From positions 1 to 64,000 of the forward strand of contig NZ_LAPT01000034.1 of NCBI RefSeq assembly GCF_003194385.1: a DNA stretch of 64,000 nucleotides. The letters run 5' to 3'. Position 1 is the first letter of the stretch. Every line of letters starts with the position of its first letter. The notes beneath the pieces were generated by a model. It did no database searches. It had not been told where the DNA came from and saw only the letters and a program-made list of their open reading frames with translations. The position numbers and the translations under genes were made by a program. Below, one piece after another: positions 1 through 10,673 of this stretch. This DNA comes from Pokkaliibacter plantistimulans. Lineage in GTDB: Bacteria; Pseudomonadota; Gammaproteobacteria; Pseudomonadales; Balneatricaceae.

Positions 1-77
1 CCCCAGGGCATGGCCAACAGCCCTGCGCCACGGCCTTCGGCCAGCCGTGACGAAGGCGCGGAGAGGATCAACGTTAA
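1..77. other. Gene-free edge region with a small hairpin
   Basis: No coding region could be supported here. An inverted repeat CACGGC (29-34) / GCCGTG (44-49) can form a hairpin; an alternative pairing is GGCC-TTC-GGCC. It may be a terminator or part of the repeat that starts at 78, but there is no T tract. The upstream gene, if any, lies outside the window. Confidence 0.4.
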
Positions 78-290
78 CAGGCTGTTGAAAAACGTTATCG
101 AGGCAGCCGAGACAAGGAAATACCCCGAGGGCACAAGAAACAGGCGAAAAAGCGGAGTTTAGTGAACTAAATGAGCACTTGACTCGCTTTGCTCGCCCCT
201 TCGGGGCCGTGCTAAAGCACGTTCAGCCTTTGGCTGTGAGCCTGTTTTTGACGCGGTATTCGGCAACGCAGATAGATTTTCAACGACCTG
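78..290. repeat. MITE-like intergenic element with imperfect terminal inverted repeats
   Basis: A 213-bp non-coding segment whose ends are imperfect inverted repeats: CAGGCTGTTGAAAA at 78-91, and 277-290, which reads CAGGTCGTTGAAAA on the other strand (12 of 14 identical). Inside lie several short perfect hairpins: TTTAGT-GA-ACTAAA, GCCCC-TTC-GGGGC, GTGC-TAAA-GCAC and CAGCC-TTT-GGCTG. This suggests a structured, non-autonomous dispersed repeat rather than a gene. No clear target-site duplication is visible. It ends 11 bp before the gatB stop codon, so it could also act in 3'-end formation of gatB mRNA. I recall similar 'GTTGAAAAA'-ended intergenic repeats in other gammaproteobacteria, but copy number here cannot be judged. 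Confidence 0.6.
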
Positions 291-301
291 TTCAGGCGTG
301 A

Positions 302-1753
302 TCAGCAGAGCTTGTCTAGCTTGCTCTTCAGCAATCCGGTGACCTGACCTGGGTTGGCCTTGCCACCCGAGGCTTTCATTACCTGGCCCATGAAGAAGCC
401 CAGCATCTTGCCACGCTTGTCTGGCTCGGCAGCCACATACTGCTCCACCTGAGGTGTGCACTTGGCGATGACGTCATCAATGACCTGTTCCAGTGCACCG
501 GTATCGGTTTCCTGTTTCAAGCCTTTGGCGGCAATGATGGTGTCAGCATCGCCTTCACCATTCCACATCGCATCCCAGACCTGTTTGGCGATCTTGGAGT
601 TGATCGTGTCATCCAGAACACGCTGAATCAGTTGTGCCAGGTTGGCCGCAGGGACGGGAATCTGGGCAATGTCCAGACTGTTCTGATTCAGATACTTGGC
701 GACTTCGCCCAGCATCCAGTTGGCGGCCTGTTTGGCATCACCACAGACTTTGGCAACGGCTTCGAAATAGTCCGCCTGATCGCGATAGGCCGACAGGTTG
801 GAAGCGTCGTAATCGTTCAGGCCGTACTGTTCCATAAAGCGGGCCTTACGGCTGTCGGGCAGTTCGGGAAGGGTCTGGCGCACTGCGTCGATATAGACGT
901 CATCGATGATGATCGGCAGCAGGTCAGGGCAGGGGAAGTAACGGTAATCGTTGGCTTCCTCTTTGGAGCGCATGGAGCGGGTTTCGTTCTTGTCGGCATC
1001 GTACAGGCGGGTTTCCTGCACGACTTCACCACCGTCTTCGATCAGGTCGATCTGACGCTCAATCTCGTACTGAATGGCTTTTTCGACAAAGCGGAACGAG
1101 TTGACGTTCTTGATCTCGGCACGGGTGCCAAACTTTTCCTGACCCTTGGGACGCACGGAAACGTTGGCGTCGCAGCGGAAAGAGCCTTCCGCCATGTTAC
1201 CGTCACAGATGCCGAGGTTGGTCACGATGGCATGAATCTTCTTCAGATAGGCCACGGCTTCCTTGGCTGAACGCAGGTCTGGCTCAGAAACGATCTCCAG
1301 CAGGGGAGTGCCTGCACGGTTGAGGTCGATGCCCGTCATGCCCTGGAAGTCTTCATGCAGTGACTTGCCTGCGTCTTCTTCCATGTGCGCACGGGTCACA
1401 CCAATTACCTTGCGGCTGCCGTCTTCCAGCTCAATTTCCACTTCGCCCTTACCGACGATGGGGAACTCGAACTGGCTGGTCTGATAGCCTTTTGGCAGAT
1501 CGGGATAGAAGTAGTTTTTGCGGGCAAAGACGGATTTCTTGCCAATCTCAGCACCGATGGCCAGGCCAAACTTGACCGCCATCCGCAGCGCTTCTTCATT
1601 CAATACCGGCAAGGTGCCAGGCAGTGCCAGATCAATGGCACAGGCCTGGGTGTTGGGTTCGGCGCCAAAAGCAGTGCTGGCACCGGAGAAAATTTTCGAT
1701 TGGGTGGCGAGCTGGGTGTGAATTTCCAGACCGATTACAGCTTCCCATTGCAT
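302..1753 (-). CDS. gatB: Asp/Glu-tRNA(Asn/Gln) amidotransferase subunit B
   Basis: The 483-residue GatB protein is the kinase/tRNA-binding subunit of the GatCAB transamidosome. The complex converts Glu-tRNA(Gln) and/or Asp-tRNA(Asn) to the amidated form in the cytoplasm. The N-terminus ([13 protein letters not shown]) and the [10 protein letters not shown] and NVNSFRF motifs are typical of the cradle domain. The C-terminal third matches the helical/YqeY-like tail, ending near [16 protein letters not shown]. Length is normal for the family. It is last in a gatC-gatA-gatB transcription unit, 27 bp after gatA. Identification is secure; which tRNA(s) it serves depends on whether glnS and asnS exist elsewhere. 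Confidence 0.97.
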   Translation of the reverse strand: MQWEAVIGLEIHTQLATQSKIFSGASTAFGAEPNTQACAIDLALPGTLPVLNEEALRMAVKFGLAIGAEIGKKSVFARKNYFYPDLPKGYQTSQFEFPIVGKGEVEIELEDGSRKVIGVTRAHMEEDAGKSLHEDFQGMTGIDLNRAGTPLLEIVSEPDLRSAKEAVAYLKKIHAIVTNLGICDGNMAEGSFRCDANVSVRPKGQEKFGTRAEIKNVNSFRFVEKAIQYEIERQIDLIEDGGEVVQETRLYDADKNETRSMRSKEEANDYRYFPCPDLLPIIIDDVYIDAVRQTLPELPDSRKARFMEQYGLNDYDASNLSAYRDQADYFEAVAKVCGDAKQAANWMLGEVAKYLNQNSLDIAQIPVPAANLAQLIQRVLDDTINSKIAKQVWDAMWNGEGDADTIIAAKGLKQETDTGALEQVIDDVIAKCTPQVEQYVAAEPDKRGKMLGFFMGQVMKASGGKANPGQVTGLLKSKLDKLC

Positions 1754-1780
1754 CTTCTATATACCTCTTCTCATCCGGGC

Positions 1781-3232
1781 TCAGGCTGGGGTACGCAGGT
1801 GCCAGTCGGTCACTTGCTGGAACTGGTGGGCTACATTCAGCAGACGGGCTTCGTCGAAGAAGTTACCGATCAGCTGCAGACCCACCGGCAGGTGGCCGAT
1901 GAAACCAGCGGGCACAGACATACCGGGCAGACCCGCGAGGTTCAGGGACAGGGTGAAAATATCTTCCATATACATGGCGACAGGGTCATTAGTGTTTTCA
2001 CCGATCCTGAAAGCAGGGGTTGGCGTCACCGGTGCCATGATGACATCCACATCATTGAGGGCTGCGATGTAATCCTGCTGGATCAGACGACGTATCTTCT
2101 GTGCCTTCAGGTAGTAAGCATCGTAATAGCCAGCGGACAGGGCGTAGGTGCCGACCATGATGCGGCGTTTGACCTCTTCACCGAAGGCCTCACCACGGCT
2201 GCGCTTGTACAGATCCATCAGATCCTTGGGGTTGTCGCAGCGATAGCCGTAACGAACACCGTCAAAGCGGGACAGGTTGGAAGAGGCTTCGGCCGGGGCA
2301 ATGATGTAGTAGGCCGGAATCGACAGGCCAACGTTGGTCAGGCTGATTTCCTTCACTTCAGCGCCCAGCTTGCGGTATTCGTCAATGGCAGCCTGCAGCA
2401 CGCTTGCCATCTGCCCATCCAGATCAGCGTTGAAGAACTCCTTCGGCAGACCAATCTTCAGGCCGCTCAGCGGGGCATTGAGACTGGTGCTGTAGTCGGG
2501 CACGTCGCGCTGGGCGCTGGTGGAGTCTTTCTGGTCAAAGCCTGCCATGGCCTGCAGCAGCAGTGCGCAGTCTTCTGCGGTGCGCGCCATAGGACCGCCT
2601 TGATCCAGACTGGAGGCATAGGCGACCATGCCCCAGCGCGACACGCGGCCATAGGTGGGGCGCAGACCGGTAATACCGCAGAATGCAGCGGGCTGGCGAA
2701 TGGAGCCGCCGGTATCAGTGCCGGTGGTGGCGGGTACCAGACCAGCGGCAACGGCGGCGGCTGAGCCACCCGAAGATCCGCCGGGAACGCGTTCCGCATC
2801 CCAGGGGTTTTTTACCGCACCATAGAAGGAGTTCTCGTTGGAGGAACCCATGGCGAACTCATCACAGTTCGTTTTACCCAGCATGACCATGCCTTCGGCA
2901 GCACACTTCTCCACCACGGTGGCATTGTAGGGAGCGATAAAGTTATCGAGCATTTTCGAGCCGCAGGAGGTGCGCACGCCTTCGGTGCAGAAAATGTCTT
3001 TGTGAGCGATGGGCAGACCGGTCAGCAGACCGGCATTGCCTGCCGCGCGGCGCTCGTCAGCCGCTTTCGCCTGTTGCAGCGCGATCTCTTCGGTCACGCT
3101 GATAAAGGAGTTGGTGGTGTCTGCCTTGATACGGCCCAGATAATCCTGTGCCAGTTCAGTGGCAGAGCACTGGCCGTCCTGAAGTTGTTTGGCCAGCCCG
3201 GCCAGAGTGTGTTGTTGCATGGGAAAAGGCAT
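1781..3232 (-). CDS. gatA: Asp/Glu-tRNA(Asn/Gln) amidotransferase subunit A
   Basis: The 483-residue amidase-signature protein is the glutaminase/amidase subunit that releases ammonia from glutamine for GatB. The Lys-cisSer-Ser triad is visible as K78 (in AHKDIFC), S153 (in GGSSGGS) and S177 (in [10 protein letters not shown]). The protein reads through to the usual end, [10 protein letters not shown]. The start at 3232 gives MPFPMQQH. An internal ATG at 3220 ([10 protein letters not shown]) aligns better with the N-terminus of relatives and has an AGGA 11 nt upstream, so it is a credible alternative. Middle gene of gatCAB, about 96 bp after gatC. Confidence 0.97.
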   Translation of the reverse strand: MPFPMQQHTLAGLAKQLQDGQCSATELAQDYLGRIKADTTNSFISVTEEIALQQAKAADERRAAGNAGLLTGLPIAHKDIFCTEGVRTSCGSKMLDNFIAPYNATVVEKCAAEGMVMLGKTNCDEFAMGSSNENSFYGAVKNPWDAERVPGGSSGGSAAAVAAGLVPATTGTDTGGSIRQPAAFCGITGLRPTYGRVSRWGMVAYASSLDQGGPMARTAEDCALLLQAMAGFDQKDSTSAQRDVPDYSTSLNAPLSGLKIGLPKEFFNADLDGQMASVLQAAIDEYRKLGAEVKEISLTNVGLSIPAYYIIAPAEASSNLSRFDGVRYGYRCDNPKDLMDLYKRSRGEAFGEEVKRRIMVGTYALSAGYYDAYYLKAQKIRRLIQQDYIAALNDVDVIMAPVTPTPAFRIGENTNDPVAMYMEDIFTLSLNLAGLPGMSVPAGFIGHLPVGLQLIGNFFDEARLLNVAHQFQQVTDWHLRTPA

Positions 3233-3328
3233 CCTGTGCTGTCGATCAGCGGAATATGTAGAAGAAACAGACCAGAGATCGGGCTCCGGTGATTTCAGCT
3301 GTCGTTAAGGTTGAAAAAGTGCCAGGAA

Positions 3329-3616
3329 TTACTCGATGACCTTGGGCACCAGGAACAGTCCGCGCTCCTGCGCAGGGGCATTAGCCTGCAGCTTGTCGCG
3401 CTGATTTTCCTCGGTTACGGCGTCAGGACGCAGACGTTGAACGGCGTCCAGGGGGTTGGCCAATGGCTCGACATTGTCGGTATTCACCGCCTGCATCTGA
3501 TCGACCAGAGCGAGAATATTGGAAAGATTGCGCACGTATCCCTCAACACTGGACTCTTCCAGTTGCAGCCGGGCCAGGTGTGCAATTTTTTCTACGTCGG
3601 ATTGCTGAAGTGCCAT
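3329..3616 (-). CDS. gatC: Asp/Glu-tRNA(Asn/Gln) amidotransferase subunit C
   Basis: The 95-residue GatC is the small subunit that wraps around and stabilises GatA-GatB. The N-terminus ([15 protein letters not shown]) and the RPDAVTE segment near residue 67 are classic for the family, and the length is typical. First gene of gatCAB; its upstream region (3617-4026) is shared with divergent mreB and contains a large composite inverted repeat about 70-115 bp before this start. Confidence 0.96.
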   Translation of the reverse strand: MALQQSDVEKIAHLARLQLEESSVEGYVRNLSNILALVDQMQAVNTDNVEPLANPLDAVQRLRPDAVTEENQRDKLQANAPAQERGLFLVPKVIE

Positions 3617-5064
<1,448 letters not shown>

Positions 5065-5087
5065 GTCAGGGATAACAGAGAACCACT

Positions 5088-6149
5088 GTGCGTTCGATTT
5101 TCCGTAGTTCTTCTTCCAAGTGGTGGTTCTGGGTTTTGGTGTGCCTGTCGCTGTCTCTGCTGGTGGCTGATCGCTATTGGTCGGGGATGTCGCAGGTGCG
5201 CTCCTGGCTCACCGTCTTTACCGCTCCTCTTCAGTGGGTGGTCGATGTCCCTAATCAGGTCTGGAGTGCTGCTGACCGAACGCTCGCCAACCGCGAGCAG
5301 TTGCAGCAGGACAATGATCGTCTGCGTACTCAGGTGCTGTTTCTTGAGCGCCAGGTGCAGAAAATGGCATCTACCACAGCAGAAAACATTCGCCTGCGTG
5401 AATTGCTCAACGCTTCCCAGCGTCTGGATGAGCGTGTTCTGTTGGCAGACCTAATCGGCGTCAATCCTGACCCTTTCCAGCATCAGATCGTCCTCAACAA
5501 AGGCAGTAACGATAACGTCTATGTAGGGCAGGCTGTTCTGGATGCTGGCGGCATCATGGGGCAGGTGGTAGAGGTCGGACCCTACACCAGTCGGGTGCTG
5601 CTGATCACTGACGCGGCTCATGCCATTCCGGTGCAGGTCAACCGCAACGGTCTGCGTGCCATTGCCTTTGGCGAAGGTGTGCCGGGTGTGCTGAGCCTTG
5701 AGCATGTACCTGACACTGCAGATATTGCCAAGGGTGACTTGCTGATCAGCTCCGGGCTGGGAGGGCGCTTCCCTTATGGTTATCCGGTCGGGGAGGTGAC
5801 TGAAGTGATTCATGATCCGGGTGAGCCTTTTGCGCTGGTTAAAGTCAAACCCAGTGCACAGCTTGACCGCAGCCGCCATGTATTGTTGTTGTTCCCGTCG
5901 CCACAGCCGCTTGTTGATCCTGCTGCTGTACCCGCTGAAGGCGCCGATGCTCAGGCTGGCTCCGTTCCGGCTCCTGCCAGCAATGCAGCTGCCAACGCAG
6001 GTACGAGTACGCCGCAAAAGCCGGCCGCTACGGCTGCCCCTGCACCCTCACCGGATGCAAGAAAACAAGACAACAAGCCCAAGCCTGCTGCAGGGAATGC
6101 GCACACCAGTGCTGCCACCCCTGCTGCTAAAAAGGTAGCGACCCCATGA
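5088..6149 (+). CDS. mreC: Rod-shape-determining protein MreC
   Basis: A 353-residue bitopic inner-membrane protein that links MreB to the periplasmic PBP2/RodA synthase. It has a short cytoplasmic N-terminus, one membrane helix at about residues 12-30, a coiled coil at about 60-105 and a beta-rich periplasmic domain to about 270. The last ~80 residues (from about 273) are a low-complexity Ala/Pro tail with scattered Lys; such tails occur in other gammaproteobacterial MreC proteins but vary in length. It overlaps mreD by 4 bp, implying translational coupling. Confidence 0.96.
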   Translation: MRSIFRSSSSKWWFWVLVCLSLSLLVADRYWSGMSQVRSWLTVFTAPLQWVVDVPNQVWSAADRTLANREQLQQDNDRLRTQVLFLERQVQKMASTTAENIRLRELLNASQRLDERVLLADLIGVNPDPFQHQIVLNKGSNDNVYVGQAVLDAGGIMGQVVEVGPYTSRVLLITDAAHAIPVQVNRNGLRAIAFGEGVPGVLSLEHVPDTADIAKGDLLISSGLGGRFPYGYPVGEVTEVIHDPGEPFALVKVKPSAQLDRSRHVLLLFPSPQPLVDPAAVPAEGADAQAGSVPAPASNAAANAGTSTPQKPAATAAPAPSPDARKQDNKPKPAAGNAHTSAATPAAKKVATP

Positions 6150-6628
6150 GGCAGGGCCCCAAGGGTGGCTGGCTGATTCTGCTGTCGTTGTTGTTGGCCT
6201 TCATGCTCAGTGCTATTCCACTACCAGAAATGCTGCAGTGGGGGCGGCCCGAATGGGTTGCCATGGCGCTGATCTATTGGGTCATGGCATTGCCAGAGCG
6301 TGTGGGCGTCAAGACCGCATGGATATGTGGATTACTTCTGGATCTGCTGCAGTCCAGCCCGCTCGGGGCCAACGCCATTGGGCTGACGGTGGTGGCGTAT
6401 CTCACCACTTTGCTGCATCAGCGCCTGCGTAACTTCCCGCTGATTCAGCAATCTTTCGTGGTGCTCATGCTGATTGGCATTTTGCAAATGGTGCGGCACT
6501 GGCTGCAGCAGTGGCAGGGTGGTGCCGCAGAGTCATTGATCTTTATGCTGCCCAGTCTGATCAGCGCTTTGCTATGGCCCTGGTGGTTTGTCGTGCACAG
6601 GGATCTGCGCCGCATTTTTGTCAGCTGA
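6146..6628 (+). CDS. mreD: Rod-shape-determining protein MreD
   Basis: A 160-residue polytopic inner-membrane protein with about five hydrophobic helices, partner of MreC in the elongasome. Start ATGAGGCAG overlaps the mreC stop (ATGA junction). Features of the family include the LDLLQSSPLGANAIGLT segment near residues 68-84. Length is normal. Identification rests on hydrophobic profile, that motif and position between mreC and maf. Confidence 0.94.
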   Translation: MRQGPKGGWLILLSLLLAFMLSAIPLPEMLQWGRPEWVAMALIYWVMALPERVGVKTAWICGLLLDLLQSSPLGANAIGLTVVAYLTTLLHQRLRNFPLIQQSFVVLMLIGILQMVRHWLQQWQGGAAESLIFMLPSLISALLWPWWFVVHRDLRRIFVS

Positions 6629-6688
6629 TCCGATCACATTGCTTGGTGTTGCTCTCCCGTTTTCCCTTCTTGTTTCAGGTAGCCTCTC

Positions 6689-7273
6689 ATGAAATTGATT
6701 CTGGCCTCCCAGTCTCCACGTCGTCGTGAACTGCTAACCCAGATAGGTGCAGAGTTCACCGTGCAGGTGGCCGATATTGATGAAACTCCTCTGGTTGATG
6801 AAGACCCCGCCGCTTATGTGGAACGTCTGGCTATTGAAAAGGCACAGGCTGTAGCCCGGTTGCAGGGTGATGATGTCGCGGTGCTTGGATCTGACACCAG
6901 TGTTGTTCTGGACGGCGAGATTCTTGGCAAACCGCTGGATCAGGCCGACGCAGTCCGTACGCTGGTTAAACTGGGTGGGCGCGAGCATCAGGTGCTGACG
7001 GCAATCGCCATCGTGACAGCGGGGCAGGTATTCAGTCGTGTTATTACTACCGATGTCAGCATGATGCCAGTCTCAGCCGCACAGGCCGAGGCGTACTGGA
7101 TGACGGGTGAGCCTGCCGACAAAGCCGGGAGCTATGGTATTCAGGGCAAAGGTGGCGTCCTGGTGGCGGGGGTGCGTGGTAGCTATTCAGCGGTGGTAGG
7201 ACTGCCTTTGCATGAGACTGCGTTGCTGCTAGCTGAAGCCGGCGTCCCTACCTGGCTGACTCAGGCGACCTGA
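6689..7273 (+). CDS. maf: Maf-family nucleotide pyrophosphatase (YhdE type)
   Basis: A 194-residue Maf/Ham1-fold enzyme that hydrolyses nucleoside triphosphates such as dTTP/UTP to the monophosphate, acting in house-cleaning or septum control. N-terminal [12 protein letters not shown] and the internal [16 protein letters not shown] and [12 protein letters not shown] motifs are diagnostic. The placement after mreBCD is the classic arrangement. A terminator-like hairpin follows at 7300. Confidence 0.95.
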   Translation: MKLILASQSPRRRELLTQIGAEFTVQVADIDETPLVDEDPAAYVERLAIEKAQAVARLQGDDVAVLGSDTSVVLDGEILGKPLDQADAVRTLVKLGGREHQVLTAIAIVTAGQVFSRVITTDVSMMPVSAAQAEAYWMTGEPADKAGSYGIQGKGGVLVAGVRGSYSAVVGLPLHETALLLAEAGVPTWLTQAT

Positions 7274-7299
7274 TCTCAAACGGGATGACGTTGCGGTAC

Positions 7300-7331
7300 A
7301 AAGGCCGGTGTGAATCCCCGGCCTTTGTGTT
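7300..7331 (+). terminator. Rho-independent terminator after maf
   Basis: AAAGGCCGG (7300-7308) pairs with CCGGCCTTT (7318-7326) across a 9-nt loop, followed by GTGTTTT. It closes the mreBCD-maf unit. The A-rich left arm lets it also work for the convergent hydroxylase gene that ends at 7348. Confidence 0.8.
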
Positions 7332-7347
7332 TTCTGCGGTAGTCGTA

Positions 7348-8028
7348 TCAGACCTCGGCCCATTCGCGCAGCAGGTTGTGATATACGCCGGTCAGCTGAA
7401 TCAGGGCAGGGTGCTCCGGGGTAGCCTGAGTGAGCTGCTGGATCGACATGTCCAGATCAAACAGCAGGCTGCGGCGGCTGTCCTGACGAATCATGCTTTG
7501 CAGCCAGAAGAACGACGCCAGACGCGCTCCCTGGGTGACGGCTGTGACGTGATGCAGGCTGGTTGAAGGGTAGAGAATCATGTGCCCGGCTGGCAGTTTT
7601 ACCTGATGGGTACCGTAAGTATCCTCCACTACCAGCTCGCCGCCTTCGTACTCATCGGGATCGGAGAGAAACAGCGTACAGGACAGGTCTGTACGGATGC
7701 GCTCCGGCGTGCCGGGAATACGGCGAATGGCATTGTCGACATGGGTGCCAAAGGACTGCCCACCCTGATAGCAGTTAAACAGCGGTGGGAAGATCTTGCC
7801 TGGCAGGGCTGCTGCCATGAACAGCAAATTGGTGGCCAGAGCGGTAGTAATCATTTCCCCCATGTAGCGTGCAGCGTCACTGTTTTCGGCCAGTTGCAGA
7901 TTGTGCTTGGCTTTGGCCGACTGGTGACCCGCAGTGACCTTGCCGTCAATCCAGGGAGCGTCCTGCATGATCTTGCGGCATTCGTTGACCTGATCCTGGG
8001 TCAGTACAGCGGGAATGGGAAGCAACAT
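7348..8028 (-). CDS. piuC: Fe(II)/2-oxoglutarate-dependent PKHD-type hydroxylase (PiuC/YbiX)
   Basis: A 226-residue prolyl-4-hydroxylase-fold dioxygenase. Iron ligands H96-x-D98 (in GTHVDNAIR) and the distal H159 (in [13 protein letters not shown]) are present, with R169 (in GARLAS) placed to bind 2-oxoglutarate. PiuC/YbiX enzymes are regularly encoded next to Fiu/PiuA-type siderophore receptors and are iron-repressed; their substrate is not established. Here it lies downstream of such a receptor on the same strand, separated by a terminator-like hairpin (8053-8075). An AGGA lies 11 nt before the start. Confidence 0.92.
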   Translation of the reverse strand: MLLPIPAVLTQDQVNECRKIMQDAPWIDGKVTAGHQSAKAKHNLQLAENSDAARYMGEMITTALATNLLFMAAALPGKIFPPLFNCYQGGQSFGTHVDNAIRRIPGTPERIRTDLSCTLFLSDPDEYEGGELVVEDTYGTHQVKLPAGHMILYPSTSLHHVTAVTQGARLASFFWLQSMIRQDSRRSLLFDLDMSIQQLTQATPEHPALIQLTGVYHNLLREWAEV

Positions 8029-8052
8029 GGTACGTCATATCCTGAATATAAA

Positions 8053-8075
8053 AGGGCGGCTGAGTGAACCGCCCT
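8053..8075 (-). terminator. Hairpin between siderophore receptor and piuC
   Basis: AGGGCGG (8053-8059) pairs with CCGCCCT (8069-8075) across a 9-nt loop. Read on the minus strand it is followed by TTTATATT. It fits a terminator or attenuator for the receptor gene, so piuC may be expressed by partial read-through. Confidence 0.65.
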
Positions 8076-8090
8076 GTGGTGAGGCATGGG

Positions 8091-10241
8091 TCAGAAAGAT
8101 ACATCTGCCGTCAGGGTGGCGTAACGCCCGGTGCCGGGCACAAAGTGTCCGCCACCTACGCTGTCGATGTAGTCTTCGTCTGTGATGTTATGCAGATTCA
8201 GACGCAGGGTAACATCAGGATTGACGGCATAGGAGACGGTCGCGTCATACAGGGTGTAGGACGGGGCAATACGCAGGTTGGCGGTACTGTTGTAGCGATC
8301 ATCCACATACTGCGCACCTGCGCCGACCTTGATGCCGTAGCCTACGTCGTAGTCACTCCACAGGCTGAAGGAGTTACGAGGAGTATTGCTCAGCTCATGG
8401 CCGACGATGTCCTCGTCTGCGGAACTGACCACTTTGCTCTTCATGTAGGTGTAGCTGGCGATCACTTGCCACTGAGGCGTGATCTGGCCTACGGCACCCA
8501 GCTCCAGGCCCTGCACACGCTGCTTGCCATTCATGACGTACAGGGTGCTGTCATCGGGGTCGGTTTCCCGTGCGTTGGTCTTCTCAGTGCGGAAGACCGC
8601 GGCGCTCAACAGCAGTTTGCTGTCCAGCAGTTCCCACTTGGTGCCCAGCTCATAGCTGCGGTTCTTTTCTGGCTCCAGATCCTTGGTGGCATCACTTAAC
8701 GCCAGACCTTCGGCTGAAGGATTGAACGAGTTGCCGTAGGACAGGTAAATGCTGCCGTTTTCCCGTGGCTTGTAATTCACGCCAGCCTGATAGCTCAGGG
8801 TGGTTTCGTTATTGCTATAGGTGCCGAGCGGTACAGTACGAGAGGCCGTTTTCACGGTGTAGTCAGTGTCCGAATGATCCAGACGCAAACCGCCATTGAG
8901 TTGCCACTGCGGATTCAGATGCAGGGTGTCGTTGACGTACAGCGATTGAGTATTGGTCACCCCGACGTTGGCTGGCGTGCGTTCCGGCACGGCGCTGTAG
9001 CTGTCGTAAGGATTGGGATTGTACAGATCCGTCAACGCGGAACTGCTGCTGACGTTACGGGTGATGGTTTCTTCTTTCTCGCGTGTCAGCTGGATACCGG
9101 TCACCAGATCGTGTTTCACCTGGCCGGTGGCAAAGTGCAGGGTCAGATCGGTCTGATTATCAAAAATTGAGTCGACCTGATCGCGGCCTTTGAGCTCTCG
9201 CTTGATATCGGTGCTGCCATCAGCGTTGAAGCGTGGTGTGCTGATGATGGAATCACGATCACTGCGGGTATAGGTGAACTGGTTGCGCAGGGTGACGTTG
9301 TCATTGAAGTCATGTTCGGCCGCAACTTTCAGGCTGTCACTGACGATGTCTTCATAGTCGCGCTCGACCAGACCATAAAAGTTGTCGAAGTTGACCGGTG
9401 GGGCCTTGTCGGCATAGTCAGCCAGTGCGGTATTGGTCGTCGGAACCCAGGGAATGCCGTAGTCCGGCATGTTGTCTTCCTGAATGTGCTGATAGCTGAC
9501 GGTAACGCGGGTATCGGTTTCCAGGCCAAAGGCAACGGAGGGCGCGACGCCCCAGCGCGAGTTGTAGACTTCATTCCGGCCAGCAGTATCGGCATCGTAA
9601 CCCATCACATTGAGACGGATAGCACTGTTACTGCCAATGGTCTGGTTGGTATCAATGGTGGCACGTTTGTACTCGTCTGTGCCCAGACCAACGCTGGCAG
9701 TGGTGAAGCTGTCCAGGCGCGGCGCCTTGGAAACCAGATTGATGGAGCCGCCTGTCGAGCCGCGTCCGCTCATGGATGATGACGGGCCCTTGGCCACTTC
9801 AACCTGCTCCAGATTGAAAGAGTCTCGGGTGTAGGTACCCAGATCGCGTACGCCATCCACGTAGATATCAGTGCGGGCATTGAAACCACGAATGCTCATG
9901 TTGTCGCCAGCAGGTGTTCCCCCTTCACCTGCCTGAATGCTGATGCCGGTGACGTTGCGCAGCACATCGCGCAGCGTGGTGGCGCCCTGTTCCTTGATCA
10001 CTTCCTCAGGAATCACGGTAATGGTTTTGCCGGTATCCAGCAGCGGCTGGGTGTACTTGGGAGAAGCCGCCTTCTCTACTTTGTAACCTTCTTCAACCTG
10101 ATTGCCTTCGATACTGACCACAGGCAGTTGCAGACTGTTGTCATCGGCATGAGCCAGCAGGGTTGATGAGGTGAGAGCCAATCCCACTGCTGTGGTCAGC
10201 AGGGTTTTGTGCTGAGTAGAAGTGATACCGCCGGATGCCAT
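8091..10241 (-). CDS. TonB-dependent catecholate-siderophore receptor (Fiu/PiuA type)
   Basis: A 716-residue outer-membrane receptor. The N-terminal signal peptide ends near residue 32 (LLAHADD). A plug domain (about 60-180) holds IKEQGATTLRDVLRNVTGI and MSIRGFNARTDIYVDGVRD, and the 22-strand barrel ends in the aromatic residue F716, as required for BAM assembly. It would take up Fe(III)-siderophores using TonB/ExbBD energy supplied from elsewhere. A strong AGGAG lies 7 nt before the ATG. The piuC neighbour supports the Fiu/PiuA subgroup. Upstream is a promoter overlapped by a Fur-like box, predicting iron repression. The substrate is inferred, not proven. Confidence 0.93.
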   Translation of the reverse strand: MASGGITSTQHKTLLTTAVGLALTSSTLLAHADDNSLQLPVVSIEGNQVEEGYKVEKAASPKYTQPLLDTGKTITVIPEEVIKEQGATTLRDVLRNVTGISIQAGEGGTPAGDNMSIRGFNARTDIYVDGVRDLGTYTRDSFNLEQVEVAKGPSSSMSGRGSTGGSINLVSKAPRLDSFTTASVGLGTDEYKRATIDTNQTIGSNSAIRLNVMGYDADTAGRNEVYNSRWGVAPSVAFGLETDTRVTVSYQHIQEDNMPDYGIPWVPTTNTALADYADKAPPVNFDNFYGLVERDYEDIVSDSLKVAAEHDFNDNVTLRNQFTYTRSDRDSIISTPRFNADGSTDIKRELKGRDQVDSIFDNQTDLTLHFATGQVKHDLVTGIQLTREKEETITRNVSSSSALTDLYNPNPYDSYSAVPERTPANVGVTNTQSLYVNDTLHLNPQWQLNGGLRLDHSDTDYTVKTASRTVPLGTYSNNETTLSYQAGVNYKPRENGSIYLSYGNSFNPSAEGLALSDATKDLEPEKNRSYELGTKWELLDSKLLLSAAVFRTEKTNARETDPDDSTLYVMNGKQRVQGLELGAVGQITPQWQVIASYTYMKSKVVSSADEDIVGHELSNTPRNSFSLWSDYDVGYGIKVGAGAQYVDDRYNSTANLRIAPSYTLYDATVSYAVNPDVTLRLNLHNITDEDYIDSVGGGHFVPGTGRYATLTADVSF

Positions 10242-10353
10242 TCTGTGACTCCTGTTTCAACTACAGAATACTTGTGGGTTAAAGGAGGCTTTCACGCCAG
10301 GTGCGAGGGCTGGTGAGAAGGTGCGACGAATCTACTCTGTGAAATATAAAAAT

Positions 10354-10409
10354 ACAAATGATAATTTTTCGTATTTAAATTTATATTTGTCTTTGATGTT
10401 AACTGACAA
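10354..10409 (-). promoter_or_regulatory. Promoter of the siderophore receptor with Fur-like box
   Basis: On the minus strand, -35 TTGTCA (10409-10404) and -10 TATAAA (10385-10380) are spaced by 18 bp. Just downstream, covering the expected start site, 10354-10372 matches the 19-bp Fur consensus at 11 of 19 positions, with an uninterrupted AATGATAAT core. The region is strongly A/T-rich against its surroundings. The Fur assignment is moderate on its own but fits the gene. Confidence 0.55.
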
Positions 10410-10471
10410 AACTGAAAAAGCAGGCGGATTATTGACTGAGGGAGGCTGGGTAACATTTCTTAACTATTGTT

Positions 10472-10490
10472 ACTACGTATAATCATTTTC
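10472..10490 (+). promoter_or_regulatory. Candidate Fur box and -10 for the PepSY-DUF2271-DUF4198 unit
   Basis: 13 of 19 positions match the GATAATGATAATCATTATC consensus, including an unbroken ATAATCATT. A perfect -10 hexamer TATAAT (10478-10483) lies inside the box, so bound Fur would block this promoter. The -35 is poor. The leader to the GTG start at 10674 would be about 185 nt with no convincing gene in it. Confidence 0.55.
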
Positions 10491-10673
10491 ATTCGTGTTT
10501 CTGTCGAGTTTTTTGCAGCGTTGGCTATACTGGCGCGCCATCGGTACGTTGCAGCGATGCCGGGCTATCACGACATAGCGCCTGCAACCTGCAACCTGCA
10601 GCAGAACAGCCCTACGGGCTGCAGACAAGATCAAACAGAAGCAGGCTGACCTGCTCATGATGAGAGTGATGAC

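Noticed and set aside
1385-2764. 459-codon plus-strand open frame antisense to gatB/gatA
   Set aside because: It lies wholly opposite two certain genes, has no recognisable motif or Shine-Dalgarno, and reflects codon bias of the real genes.
8064-8699. 211-codon plus-strand frame inside the TonB-dependent receptor
   Set aside because: Antisense to a clear receptor barrel, with no independent evidence.
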